Assembly (NCBI RefSeq): GCF_000733725.1
Contig: NZ_JMQM01000001.1
Span: 558,001 to 622,000 of the forward strand
Origin: Nitratireductor basaltis
GTDB lineage: Bacteria; Pseudomonadota; Alphaproteobacteria; Rhizobiales; Rhizobiaceae
Length of the DNA: 64,000 nucleotides
Reading direction: 5' to 3'
In this document: piece by piece, positions 18,420 through 28,388 of the stretch
Position numbering within the stretch: the first letter of the stretch is position 1
Layout: every line of letters starts with the position of its first letter
Program-made: the position numbers and the translations under genes
The notes under the pieces: model-generated
What the model saw: the letters and a program-made list of their open reading frames with translations, nothing else
Told to the model about the DNA's origin: nothing
Database searches by the model: none

Positions 18420-19310
18420 TTGGACTGGGATAAATTGCGTGTGTTCCATGCAGCGGCTGCTGCAGGGTCCTTCACTCATGCGGCAGAAGCCTTGCATCTG
18501 TCGCAGTCGGCCATCTCGCGCCAGGTGAGTGCGCTGGAGCAGGAAGTAGGCGTGCCGCTGTTCCACCGTCACGCGCGCGGACTGGTGCTGACCGAGCAGG
18601 GGGACATCCTCTATCGCGCAGCGCATGAAGTGCTGATGAAGCTTGAAAGCGTGAAGGTGCGGCTTTCGGAGACGAAGGACCGACCGTCCGGGCTTTTGAA
18701 GGTCTCGACCACGGTGGGCCTCGGCACGGGCTGGTTGACCGAGCGTATCCCAGAATTCGGCGAGCTTTATCCTGATATTCAGCTGCAGCTGATCCTCGAC
18801 AATGAGGAACTGGATCTGACCATGCGGCAGGCAGATTGCGCCATCCGCATGCGCCAGCCGCAACAGCCCGACCTGATCCAGCGCAAGCTTTTCACGGTGC
18901 ATTTCCACCTGTTTGCCTCGCCCGACTATGTGAACCGGTTCGGCAAGCCTTCATCTATCGACGATCTGGACCGCCACCGTATCGTGACATTTGGCGAGGC
19001 AGTGCCTGCGCATCTGAGCGACATGAACTGGCTGGAGACGGCCGGCCGGCCCGAAGGCTCAAAGAGAGCAGCTGCCCTTCAGATCAACAACATCCTGTCC
19101 ATAAAGCTGGCGGTGCAGCGTGGCGCCGGGATCGCCATGCTGCCCGATTATGTGATCGCCAAGGACAGCAATCTGGTGCAGCTTCTGCCCGAGACCGCAG
19201 TGCCAAGCTTCGACACCTATTTCTGCTATCCCGACACGATGAAGAATCAGGCGAAGCTGCAGGTATTCCGCGATTTCCTTATCTCGAAGGCGCGTGGCTG
19301 GTCATTCTGA
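18420..19310 (+). CDS. lsrB: LysR-type regulator, LsrB/VtlR-like
   Basis: LysR protein of 296 residues starting at TTG 18420, which lies just after an AACAAGGCC site. The N-terminus DWDKLRVFHAAAAAGSFTHAAEAL with the SQSAISRQVSALE recognition helix matches the LsrB (Sinorhizobium) and VtlR (Brucella, Agrobacterium) family, which control LPS, redox genes and AbcR small RNAs. The linkage lrp-trxB-lsrB agrees. Only two cysteines are present (positions 140 and 269), whereas the S. meliloti protein is described as having several redox-relevant ones; alignment would be needed. An AbcR-like RNA gene with an inverted-repeat operator candidate lies about 130-310 bases downstream. Confidence 0.87.
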   Translation: MDWDKLRVFHAAAAAGSFTHAAEALHLSQSAISRQVSALEQEVGVPLFHRHARGLVLTEQGDILYRAAHEVLMKLESVKVRLSETKDRPSGLLKVSTTVGLGTGWLTERIPEFGELYPDIQLQLILDNEELDLTMRQADCAIRMRQPQQPDLIQRKLFTVHFHLFASPDYVNRFGKPSSIDDLDRHRIVTFGEAVPAHLSDMNWLETAGRPEGSKRAAALQINNILSIKLAVQRGAGIAMLPDYVIAKDSNLVQLLPETAVPSFDTYFCYPDTMKNQAKLQVFRDFLISKARGWSF

Positions 19311-19435
19311 CCAATATTTACACAGGTTGCGTGAAATCTGTCCTTCATCGCACCGGGCCAGATAGTGCCCTTTTCGCGCAGATTTATTGCTGCAATGCAG
19401 CAAATCGGCGGGTTTGGTAAGGATTGGTTAGTGTC

Positions 19436-19464
19436 ATGCAAAATTGCATGGCTGAAATGCAAAA
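19436..19464 (+). promoter_or_regulatory. Candidate LysR (LsrB/VtlR) operator upstream of sRNA
   Basis: A perfect 14-base inverted repeat ATGCAAAATTGCAT (19436-19449) is followed 7 bases later by a half-site ATGCAAAA. If the RNA starts at about 19508, the elements lie at roughly -72 to -44, a normal place for LysR activators. A weak promoter (TTGTTA at 19473, CATATC at 19496, 17-base spacer) follows. Binding by the adjacent regulator is inferred. Confidence 0.5.
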
Positions 19465-19507
19465 GACCGTGGTTGTTATTTAGGCAGCGAGCGCCCATAT
19501 CGTAACC

Positions 19508-19622
19508 ACTCCCGGGCGCGTTCTCCTCCCATTTGCACCCGGTGAGTGTTCCCCTCTGGAGGTTTAGCCTAACGGCACTTCCAACAACTCTTAGCCGGGT
19601 CCGCGAGATCCGGCTTTTTTTT
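19508..19622 (+). ncRNA. AbcR-like small regulatory RNA
   Basis: A putative RNA of about 115 nucleotides between lsrB and the convergent EF-G-like gene. Stem-loop 1 (19508-19547) pairs ACTC-CCGGG with CCCGG-T-GAGT (nine pairs, one bulge) and exposes a 21-base loop containing CTCCTCCC, a perfect anti-Shine-Dalgarno sequence. A second CCCCTC/GAGG element follows at 19551-19562, then a single-stranded stretch and a rho-independent terminator. This is the architecture of AbcR RNAs (SmrC15/16 in Sinorhizobium), Hfq-dependent repressors of many ABC-transporter mRNAs, which VtlR/LsrB regulators activate. The 5' end is inferred from the stem and a weak promoter. No Rfam search was run. Confidence 0.8.
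19594..19622 (+). terminator. Rho-independent terminator of the AbcR-like RNA
   Basis: Stem GCCGGGTC/GATCCGGC (eight pairs including one G-T) with loop CGCGA, followed by eight T residues. The lsrB stop is about 285 bases upstream, so the terminator best serves the small RNA. Confidence 0.92.
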
Positions 19623-19655
19623 GTCCGCAATTCAGAGCGCTTGCACCTTGTCCTG

Positions 19656-21692
19656 TCAAGCTGCCTTTCCGGACTTGGCCTGCGCGGCCTCAGCCTGTTT
19701 TCCCGTCAATTCCGCCAGGTGATCGAAGCGCGCGGTGTAGCTTGCCACACCAGCAGTTGCAGAACGCAGCTCGACGATCAGGCCACGCATCTCCGCTTCG
19801 GGCATCAAAGCCTCGACCTCGTCCCAACCATCCCAGCCGTCACGCGGGTTGAAGCCCAGGATCTGGCCGCGCCTTTGGGAGATTATGGCGGTGACGCGGG
19901 CCGTATGCTCGTTCGGGGTGAACACGCTTATGCGTTGAACGGGTTCCAGAAGGACCGGCTTGCATGCCGGCAGTCCTTCCTTCATTGCCGCGCGCCCGGC
20001 GACCTGGAACGCCATGTCGGAGGAATCGACGGAATGATAGGAGCCGTCTTTCAAGGTGACGCTTACATCAACGACGGGAAAGCCGAGCGGTCCTTCCTTC
20101 AGCGCGTCGCGCACGCCCGTTTCCACGGAGGGGATATATTGCTTGGGCACCACACCACCGCTGATCGTGTCGTTGAACGAGAAACCCGAACCGCGGGGAA
20201 GGGGAGCAATATCGACGACGATGTCTGCGAACTGGCCGTGTCCGCCGGATTGCTTCTTGTGGCGTGCACGTTGTGTGGTCGATCCGCGAATGCTCTCGCG
20301 ATAGGGGATGGAAGGTTCGGCCAGTTCCACCTCTATCTGGAAGCGCCGTGAGAGACGTTCTGCCGCGACCTTCAGATGGATGTCGCCCTGGCCGGACAGG
20401 ATCGTTTCGCTGCTTTCCTGCAGCTGTTCCATGTAGAGGCCAGGATCTTCCTGCACCAGCTTTTGCAGCGCCAGGGAAAGCTTGGCCTCGTCCTTGCGAT
20501 CGACGGGACGCACCACCTGCTTGTGAACCGGGTTGGGGCACAGATGCATGTCTTCGGTATCTGCGGGCATGCGGGCGGAAGGCGTCAGCGTATCGCCGGT
20601 CTCCGCATTCTCCACCTTGCCAAGGAGCACGGTCTCGCCAGCTTCCGCTGAGGCGATTTTCTGCTGACCGCTCGCTTCCATTCTGTAAAGGCCGGAAATC
20701 CTGCCGGCGCCATCAAGCTCCAACCCGTCGGCTACCTTGCCTGACAAGCATCGCGCAAGCGTAACCTTGCCGCCATGGCTGGAGTGGATCGTCTGGAACA
20801 CCTGCAGCAGGGGCGTTTGCTCATCTTCAGCGCCCAGACGTTCGCGCGTGGTGGCGATGTCGGGCACATCATGGCGAATGGCCTTCAATAGCCGCAATAT
20901 GCCGTTTCCCTTGGCAGCCGCCCCGATGAGTACCGGCGTCACGCTTCCCTCGCGCAGGTCTGCCGCAAGGTCATCGAAAATGGCGTCACGTGGCGGCTCG
21001 ATCTCTTCCAGCAATTGCTCCATGAGCTGGTCGTCGTGATCGGCAAGCGTTTCGAGCATCGAGAAGCGCGCCTCGACTTCGCGCGCACGGTCATCATCGG
21101 GGATGGGTGCCACTTCGCTCGGTGCATGTTCCCGGTAGACATAGGCGCGCTCCAGAGCCAGATCGATGGAGCCAATGACGATGCCGTTCTTGCGAAGCGG
21201 TATCTGGCGCAGCAGCAAGGGGATGCTGCTGACTTCCTGCAAGGTTTTCAACGTCTCACGGACGCCAAGGTCGCTGCGATCCATCTTGTTCAGAAAGAGC
21301 ATGCGGGGAAGGCCCAGCGTGTCGAGCCGATGCAAGATCAGCTGCAATGCGGGAAGCTTGAAATCCGTGGCGTCGACAACCACGACAGCCGCATCCGCAC
21401 AGCGCAGGGCAGGTTCTGCAAGATGCGCGAAATCAACGCTTCCGGGACAATCGACCAATGTCAGATGCTCACCCAGGAAACTGGTGGAGACGGTTCTGCA
21501 CTCCACGCTCATCTCGTGTTCGATGGCTTCAGCTGAAGGTGGCGGACTGGACTGGCCTGTGGAGGGTGCCGTTTCACCGGCAATACTTCGCGCGAGGAGC
21601 GCATCGAAAAGGGTGGATTTTCCGCTGGCAAATGGTCCTACCAGCGCAATGCATTTTGGCCCCGAAGGGCGTTCTCTCAAACGATGGCCCAT
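19656..21692 (-). CDS. Elongation factor G-like translational GTPase
   Basis: Protein of 678 residues with EF-G domains I-V. G-domain motifs are CIALVGPFASGKST (P-loop, residues 13-26), DCPGSVDF (G3) and NKMD (G4). The later domains show IHLKVAAERLSRRF and SGGHGQFADIVVDIAPL. It is a divergent paralogue rather than the canonical fusA, which normally sits with rpsL, rpsG and tuf. Members of this EF-G-like group are conserved in Rhizobiales with unclear roles in translation or ribosome recycling. ATG 21692 has GGAGGAGG six bases upstream; longer in-frame starts to 21749 are rejected. The 3' end faces the small RNA terminator across about 30 bases. Confidence 0.88.
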   Translation of the reverse strand: MGHRLRERPSGPKCIALVGPFASGKSTLFDALLARSIAGETAPSTGQSSPPPSAEAIEHEMSVECRTVSTSFLGEHLTLVDCPGSVDFAHLAEPALRCADAAVVVVDATDFKLPALQLILHRLDTLGLPRMLFLNKMDRSDLGVRETLKTLQEVSSIPLLLRQIPLRKNGIVIGSIDLALERAYVYREHAPSEVAPIPDDDRAREVEARFSMLETLADHDDQLMEQLLEEIEPPRDAIFDDLAADLREGSVTPVLIGAAAKGNGILRLLKAIRHDVPDIATTRERLGAEDEQTPLLQVFQTIHSSHGGKVTLARCLSGKVADGLELDGAGRISGLYRMEASGQQKIASAEAGETVLLGKVENAETGDTLTPSARMPADTEDMHLCPNPVHKQVVRPVDRKDEAKLSLALQKLVQEDPGLYMEQLQESSETILSGQGDIHLKVAAERLSRRFQIEVELAEPSIPYRESIRGSTTQRARHKKQSGGHGQFADIVVDIAPLPRGSGFSFNDTISGGVVPKQYIPSVETGVRDALKEGPLGFPVVDVSVTLKDGSYHSVDSSDMAFQVAGRAAMKEGLPACKPVLLEPVQRISVFTPNEHTARVTAIISQRRGQILGFNPRDGWDGWDEVEALMPEAEMRGLIVELRSATAGVASYTARFDHLAELTGKQAEAAQAKSGKAA

Positions 21693-21826
21693 GCTCAACC
21701 TCCTCCCATGTCTCGCCATGAGCGGCGGCCGGCCTGGCGACCGTCGCATCCTTCAGCGGATGGCCGCTTCCAGATCGGGACATGGTCCCACGGAGCGGGC
21801 AGGTCGGCAAGTGGCGAGGTGGCGGC

Positions 21827-23353
21827 TCAGGCTGAAAGAGCGACCTGACGCATCTGCACGTCCTGGGGCATGGACAGGAGGCGCCGTTCGGGCCTGCCGA
21901 GGAGATAGCCCTGGAAGCTTGAGCAGCCGGCAGCTTTTGCGAGTTCGAATTCCGTCTCGGTTTCAATGCCTTCCGCGATGATGCTCAGACCTTGAATCCG
22001 GGCAATCTGCGTCAGCGCCGATACGAAAACCTGCGCGATCTCATCATCCTTGAGATGCTGGATATAGCTGCGGTCGATCTTGATGCAGTCGATGGGCAGC
22101 GTCTTGATATAGTTGAAGCCGCAATGACCGGTGCCGAAATCATCAAGTGCGATCTTGAAGCCCATGTCTCGAAGGGCTGTGATGCGGGCCACGGTTTCCG
22201 GGCCTGCAGCCGTTGCAACGGTCTCGGTGATCTCGAGCACGAAACTCTGGGGATCAACGCCGGTCTCATCAACCACACGCTTCATCATGGTGACGATCTC
22301 GTCGCGCTTGAGCTGCTCGCCCGACACATTGATGCTGATGCGGCAGTCACCCAGCATGGGCAGGTCCGCGCAGGCGCGCCGGAAAACCCATTCACCCAGC
22401 TGGTCGATGAGATTGGAGCGCTCCGCAACGGGAATGAACTCGGCAGGCGAGACCATTCCGCGGACTGGATGACGCCAGCGAATGAGGCCTTCAACCGCGT
22501 AGGTCTCGCGGCTGCCATTCTTGATAGGCTGGTAGTGCAGTTCCAGCTCGTTGAGATAAAGCGCTGCGCGCAATTCACGCTCGACGAAACGCCGCTGGCG
22601 TTTTTCCGACAGCATGTCCTCGTCGAAGAGGGTGGCCCGGCCACGTCCGCGGGCCTTGCTCTCATATAGCGCAAGGTCTGCCAGCTGCATGAGTTCTGTC
22701 GGCGAGGTGGCATGTTGGGGCGAGGCGGCGATGCCCACGGACGCGGAAAGCGAGACACGCGAACCTTCGAAATCCATGCCGCGGTTGAGCATGTCGATCA
22801 GGCGTTCGGCCTTCTTGCGGGCGCGCTTCAGGTCGTTGCCGGGCAGGATGATGCCAAACTCATCTCCGCCAAGCCTGCCAACCGTACCATCGGCGAAGCA
22901 TTCACGTATGCAGGTCACCAGATGGGCCAGTGCCTGATCGCCAAAGCGATGGCCGAAACCGTCATTGAGCTGCTTGAAATGATCCAGATCGACAATGAGC
23001 ACCGTCGCGCAGCGCTTGCGGCGCAGCGAGCCGGTGCTTTCCGCCAGCTCTTCAAGAAAGGTGCGGCGGACCTTCGCGCCGGTCATGAGGTCGGTTTCGA
23101 CGAGCTCGCGCCGCTCGGCCTCAAGGCGGGCAGCTTCGCTCAGGCGGTTGACGACGCTGTGGCGCAGGCTGGCCAGCGTACATGCGGCGGCGGCAGTGCC
23201 CAGAGCTGCGGCGGCTGCAGGAATAGCTGCGGGAATTTGCTGATATTGCAGCAGGGCAGATACCGCTGCGGAGGCGCTCGCACTGGCAAGCAGTGTCTGC
23301 GTGCCGATATAGAGTGGACTGCCGTGTTTGCTGACTGCCGTAAGCAGATTCAT
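21827..23353 (-). CDS. GGDEF-EAL cyclic-di-GMP protein
   Basis: Protein of 508 residues with two hydrophobic N-terminal segments (about 15-60), a GGDEF domain with an intact LGGDEFG at 162-167 and no RxxD inhibition site just before it, then an EAL domain. The EAL motif reads EGL, which is common in active enzymes; ITETVATA, DDFGTG, IKIDRSYI, AEGIET and QGYLLGRP are all present. It could therefore both make and degrade c-di-GMP at the inner membrane. It is single and minus-strand, between the EF-G-like gene and the aspartate aminotransferase. Confidence 0.9.
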   Translation of the reverse strand: MNLLTAVSKHGSPLYIGTQTLLASASASAAVSALLQYQQIPAAIPAAAAALGTAAAACTLASLRHSVVNRLSEAARLEAERRELVETDLMTGAKVRRTFLEELAESTGSLRRKRCATVLIVDLDHFKQLNDGFGHRFGDQALAHLVTCIRECFADGTVGRLGGDEFGIILPGNDLKRARKKAERLIDMLNRGMDFEGSRVSLSASVGIAASPQHATSPTELMQLADLALYESKARGRGRATLFDEDMLSEKRQRRFVERELRAALYLNELELHYQPIKNGSRETYAVEGLIRWRHPVRGMVSPAEFIPVAERSNLIDQLGEWVFRRACADLPMLGDCRISINVSGEQLKRDEIVTMMKRVVDETGVDPQSFVLEITETVATAAGPETVARITALRDMGFKIALDDFGTGHCGFNYIKTLPIDCIKIDRSYIQHLKDDEIAQVFVSALTQIARIQGLSIIAEGIETETEFELAKAAGCSSFQGYLLGRPERRLLSMPQDVQMRQVALSA

Positions 23354-23466
23354 CGCTGATCTTGAGCCCCATTACCCCGTTAAGGCTTCATCGCGCTCAA
23401 GATTTAAGATGACGTGAAGATTTGCTGCACTGCACGCAGAATTTGCGTGCAGTGCAGCCGAGATTG

Positions 23467-24732
<1,266 letters not shown>

Positions 24733-24844
24733 TCAGCGTGAAATCGCAAGGGTGCGAACAAAACTTGTGAAAGGGCCAGTCATTAACGCGGGATAAATTC
24801 TTCACTGCCAGTTTCGGGGCCTGTTCGAGTAAAGGCGTAAACTG

Positions 24845-25804
24845 GTGTCGCGTTCTGAAGAGATGGCTCATATCGCCCGGCAGGCCGATGGTTCCTATTC
24901 GGCCAATTGGGGCGTGCATGTTCTGAAGAGCGCCTTTCAGCCCATTTTTGCGTTTTCCGAAGGCAAGCTCAGGGCTGCCGCATATGAGGGTCTCATACGC
25001 CCCTTCCGCGAAGGCAAGCCGGTCAGTCCGGGTGCATTCTTCTCGGCAATCCCGAAGGACGAGCAGGGGGTCGTGGAAAGTGTCGCGCGCAGCCTGCACC
25101 TGTTGAACGCGGCTGCCTGCATCGACCGCTCTGCCTTCATTTTCGTGAATTTCGATCCGCGTCACTTCGACGGTGCGCTTTCCATCCACAAGGCGCTGAC
25201 CACCATGCGCGAAGCGCTTGGTGAAGCCGGAAACGTGCTCGCGCCCGAACGCATCGTCTGCGAGATAACCGAACAGAAAACGCTGACGGAAAGCTCGCTG
25301 CTCGATTTCGTGAAGGCGCTGCGCAATGGGGGCTACCGCGTTGCCGTGGACGATTACGGGGCGGAAGATTCCGACATGCGGCGTATTCAGGCGCTGCGTC
25401 CGGATGTCGTGAAATTCGACAGTGCCTGGGTCAATCGGCTGATGGAGAGCGATCCGGGCGTCAAACTTCTCAACGAGATGGTGCGGCAGTTCACCGCCCT
25501 GGGCACGCTCACCATCTTCGAGGGCATTGAACAGCACTGGCAGCTGGATCTTGCCGAAAAGGCCGGTGTCTCCATGGTGCAGGGCTTCGTTCTGGCCAAA
25601 CCCGAACTTGCGCCGACAAGTTTCGGAGTCTTCAGCACTGCCACCCGCTCTACTGCCGACATGGCGGATCAGCCTGCGCCTCCACCTGCCGCAAGAACCG
25701 GAGCAGGTCCGGACGTGACGCCTGAAATACCGGTAGCGCCGAACAGGCGCACCGAAGCACGCCCGCTGCGCCCGGCCCGTGTCTTTGGAAAAAGGACCGG
25801 CTGA
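24845..25804 (+). CDS. EAL domain protein (c-di-GMP phosphodiesterase-type)
   Basis: Protein of 319 residues, essentially a stand-alone EAL domain (about 20-260) with a Pro/Ala-rich C-terminal tail. The catalytic set is essentially present: E48 in EGL, N102, E140 in CEITE, D169-D170, K190, E226 in FEGIE and Q246. The flanking sequence (IRPF for the usual RW, DDYGAED for DDFGTG) is divergent, so activity is plausible but unproven. Start GTG 24845 with an AAAGG site; ATG 24863 is an alternative. Its stop directly abuts the ATG of a related but degenerate EAL protein at 25805, indicating an operon. Confidence 0.8.
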   Translation: MSRSEEMAHIARQADGSYSANWGVHVLKSAFQPIFAFSEGKLRAAAYEGLIRPFREGKPVSPGAFFSAIPKDEQGVVESVARSLHLLNAAACIDRSAFIFVNFDPRHFDGALSIHKALTTMREALGEAGNVLAPERIVCEITEQKTLTESSLLDFVKALRNGGYRVAVDDYGAEDSDMRRIQALRPDVVKFDSAWVNRLMESDPGVKLLNEMVRQFTALGTLTIFEGIEQHWQLDLAEKAGVSMVQGFVLAKPELAPTSFGVFSTATRSTADMADQPAPPPAARTGAGPDVTPEIPVAPNRRTEARPLRPARVFGKRTG

Positions 25805-26674
25805 ATGGACCACAATTTTTCCAGACCGGCGAATGTCGGTGATGCCATACTTGTCGATGAGGTGGGTATAGAGACAGGGCTTTATGGGCCCTATCACCTG
25901 CGCACCATGTACCAGCCGGTCTATTCGAGCCGCCCGGAAGGCCTCGTGCCGAGTGGTGTCGAAGGCCTTGTGCGCCCCTTTCTTGAAGGGCAACCGATCG
26001 CGCCCGTGGAATTTCTCAATGACGTGCCGGTGGAAGACCGGCTTTTCATCGAGAGCATGTGCCGGGCGCTTCACCTGCGCAATCATCGCAATATCGGGGT
26101 GGAGGGGCTTGATCTCTATTTCCACTACGATCCGCGCTTTCACCTGGGTCCCGACTGGGATCTTGGACGCATCGAGAGCATGGTGGAGCGGCTTTATGAG
26201 ATCGAACTGGATCCCAGACTCCTGATCTGCGAGATCAGCGAGGACTGCGATACCGGCCTTCTTGCGGAGGTGGCGGGCGAGATGCACCGTCACGGCATGC
26301 GGATCGCCATGAAGGATTTCGGTTCCGGTGACGCCAATCTGGCACGGGTCGATGTCCTGCAGCCCGAGATCGTGAAGCTGGACGGGCCGTGGTATCGGCG
26401 CATCTGCGAACTGGAGACGGCTGCACGGCTACTTTCGGCGCTCGCCGACGCGCTGCGCCGTGAGAACCGCAAGCTTCTGATCAGCGGGATCGAATCCATC
26501 GATCAGCTTCGCACCGCCCTCGAAACGGGTGCGGATCTGCTGCAGGGCTACCTGCTGGGCGTTCCGAAGCTGGCGGGAACCTATTTCGAGATGGACCCCA
26601 TTCGCGCCGAGACGCTCACCGCTCCAGACGAGAATGTCGTGCCGCTCTTTTCGCACCGGAAGAGCCCGAGCTGA
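25805..26674 (+). CDS. Degenerate EAL-like protein, likely non-catalytic
   Basis: Protein of 289 residues in the same EAL family as the gene just before it, starting one base after that stop. Key substitutions are visible: His107 at the metal-binding Asn, Lys170-Asp171 where DD is normal, and Ser227 at the AEG Glu; E53 (EGL), E143, K191 and Q247 remain. Loss of metal ligands makes phosphodiesterase activity unlikely, so it may bind c-di-GMP or act as a protein-interaction partner of the upstream copy. The pairing of an intact and a degenerate copy suggests a heteromeric unit; this is inference. Confidence 0.78.
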   Translation: MDHNFSRPANVGDAILVDEVGIETGLYGPYHLRTMYQPVYSSRPEGLVPSGVEGLVRPFLEGQPIAPVEFLNDVPVEDRLFIESMCRALHLRNHRNIGVEGLDLYFHYDPRFHLGPDWDLGRIESMVERLYEIELDPRLLICEISEDCDTGLLAEVAGEMHRHGMRIAMKDFGSGDANLARVDVLQPEIVKLDGPWYRRICELETAARLLSALADALRRENRKLLISGIESIDQLRTALETGADLLQGYLLGVPKLAGTYFEMDPIRAETLTAPDENVVPLFSHRKSPS

Positions 26675-26766
26675 AACATCAGCATCGTTGATGGCACACT
26701 GCAGACATATTCATTTTCGAAGTGCCGCGCTCATGGCTAATCTCCGCTCGCAAAAGGGGATGGCCC

Positions 26767-27366
26767 ATGAAGCTCTATCACATGCCCGACAGCGGGAACT
26801 CCTACAAACCAAGGCTTCTGATGGCGAAGCTCGGGATCGACTGCGAGTTGATTGCAGTCAGTTCGCGGGACGGCTCCACGCGCAAGCCGGACTTTCTTGC
26901 GCGCAATCCGATCGGAAAAGTGCCTCTGCTCGAGCTTGATGCCGGACGGTATCTGGCGGAGTCCAATGCAATCCTGCTCTATCTGGCCGAAGGCAGCCGC
27001 TATATGCCGAAGGACCGCTATCAGCGGGCACTTGTCGCCCAGTGGCTTTTTTTCGAGCAATACAGCCATGAACCGAATATCGCCGTGCGCCGGGCGCTGA
27101 AGGTTTATGAAGAACGCCACGTGCTGGCTACGCCGCAGCGATTGCAGGAAACGCTGGAGGGAGGCAATCACGCACTTGGGGTGATGGAGCAAAGGTTGAG
27201 GCAGGGGGCGTTCCTCGTCGGAGACGAGATGAGCGTGGCCGACATTTCCCTTTACGCCTATACCCATGATGCAGAGCGTGGCGAATTTGATCTGGAGTTG
27301 TTTCCTGCAGTGCAGGACTGGCTCAAGCGCGTGAGACAGGATGCAGGTCATATTCCGATGACATGA
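26767..27366 (+). CDS. Glutathione S-transferase family protein
   Basis: Protein of 199 residues. The N-terminal thioredoxin-fold domain begins MKLYHMPDSGNSYKPRLLM with Ser in the usual catalytic site area, followed by IGKVPLLE (cis-Pro) and LAESNAILLYLAEGS (SNAIL glutathione-binding motif). The C-terminal helical domain ends with VGDEMSVADISLYAY. ATG 26767 lies after AAGGGGATGG; upstream in-frame codons lack a site. It stands alone and is followed directly by a terminator hairpin. Confidence 0.93.
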   Translation: MKLYHMPDSGNSYKPRLLMAKLGIDCELIAVSSRDGSTRKPDFLARNPIGKVPLLELDAGRYLAESNAILLYLAEGSRYMPKDRYQRALVAQWLFFEQYSHEPNIAVRRALKVYEERHVLATPQRLQETLEGGNHALGVMEQRLRQGAFLVGDEMSVADISLYAYTHDAERGEFDLELFPAVQDWLKRVRQDAGHIPMT

Positions 27367-27394
27367 AAAAAGCGGCCGGCATGACCGACCGCTT
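27367..27394. terminator. Bidirectional terminator after GST gene
   Basis: A-run, then stem GCGG-C-CGG/CCG-A-CCGC with loop CATGA, then CTTTGGTCTT. It begins right after the GST stop and faces the convergent gene ending at 27421. Confidence 0.75.
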
Positions 27395-27420
27395 TGGTCT
27401 TCAGACCCGATCGGGGACGA

Positions 27421-27978
27421 TCAAGCCGCTTCTTCCGCGTTCTCAGCATAGGCGCTCACCACGTCGGAATAAGACGTCCCGGCGCCTTCAGCAGCCGGCT
27501 GGAGCAGCGCTACCGCCTTCCGGGTGTCGACACTGGTCAGGCTGGAGATCATGTCGTCGATCTTGAGCTTTTCCTGCGCCTTGAGCGCTTCCTGGCGTGC
27601 CTGTGCAACGTCGTCAATCTGAACTTCTTCGACTTCCGGGCGCAGGTAGCTGCTTCCAGACGCCTGCTCGACAGGCTTGCGGGGGTTGGTTCCGCTGGCA
27701 CTGCCCGTTTTCTTCGAAGCTTCGAGTGCAACCGGATTCCCGGACTTCGGCGTCTTGTCCCCTTCTGCTGCGCCAACTGCCTTGGCAGCGTCAGCAGCGG
27801 CAGATGTTGCGGCCTCGAGAGCGCTGTTGCGTGCAGCGGCATCAGCCTTCTTCGCTGCCTTCAGCTCCGCCTTTTCAGTCTCTTTCTGAACCTTGTTGCC
27901 CAGTTCCTCAAGCAGCCCGGCGCCGCCCTTGGTCTTGAAAGCGCCGGCCAGGGCCGGGCTCATTGATCCTACAAGCAT
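27421..27978 (-). CDS. Unknown Ala-rich helical protein
   Basis: Protein of 185 residues that I cannot assign to a family. It begins MLVGSMSPALAGAF and contains a long Ala/Lys/Glu-rich region (about 30-100) predicted to be helical or coiled, a low-complexity Ser/Gly linker, and a better-ordered C-terminus (YLRPEVEEVQIDDVAQAR... to the end). It has no signal peptide by eye. ATG 27978 has an ideal GGGGG five to six bases upstream; ATG 28005/28008 are alternatives. Looks conserved-hypothetical by its codon pattern. Confidence 0.6.
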   Translation of the reverse strand: MLVGSMSPALAGAFKTKGGAGLLEELGNKVQKETEKAELKAAKKADAAARNSALEAATSAAADAAKAVGAAEGDKTPKSGNPVALEASKKTGSASGTNPRKPVEQASGSSYLRPEVEEVQIDDVAQARQEALKAQEKLKIDDMISSLTSVDTRKAVALLQPAAEGAGTSYSDVVSAYAENAEEAA

Positions 27979-28166
27979 TGATACCCCCGTATCGTTAGGC
28001 GCCATCATGGCACTCTGAAGCCTCGGCGCTCCATGCCGACGCTGAACAGGGGGATGTATCGCTGCGATTTCTGACCTTCTGCTTGGCCAAACCGTTAAAA
28101 TTCTATGCAACCCGCGCGAATGAAGCGAAACACGCTTCTTGCGCAGTTCATGTGGTTACCGGACCA

Positions 28167-28388
28167 TTACCCGGCATGCATGGAATGCGCGTTGCTACCA
28201 CTGCGGGTGTTGGCCGTGATCGTCATCATGTCGAGCACGGCGTTGAGTTCATCCATGTCCACATAGAATGCGCGCGAGAGCTCGATCGGAATGCGCTCCT
28301 CGCTCATGCCGCGGTTGAGAAGCGTCTCCACGGCCACGATAAGCTGCGCACGGTCGGTCAGGCGACGCTTGAGAATGTCCTCACGCAT
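28167..28388 (-). CDS. Small conserved rhizobial protein, unknown function
   Basis: A 73-residue protein starting at ATG 28388 with GGGAG seven bases upstream. Sequence begins MREDILKRRLTDRAQLIVAV and has a regular helical pattern (LLNRGMSEERIPIELSRAFYVDMDELNAVLDMM). A longer in-frame start at 28514 has no ribosome site. It resembles short helical proteins common in Hyphomicrobiales without known function. It lies between the Ala-rich gene and the lytic-transglycosylase unit. Confidence 0.65.
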   Translation of the reverse strand: MREDILKRRLTDRAQLIVAVETLLNRGMSEERIPIELSRAFYVDMDELNAVLDMMTITANTRSGSNAHSMHAG

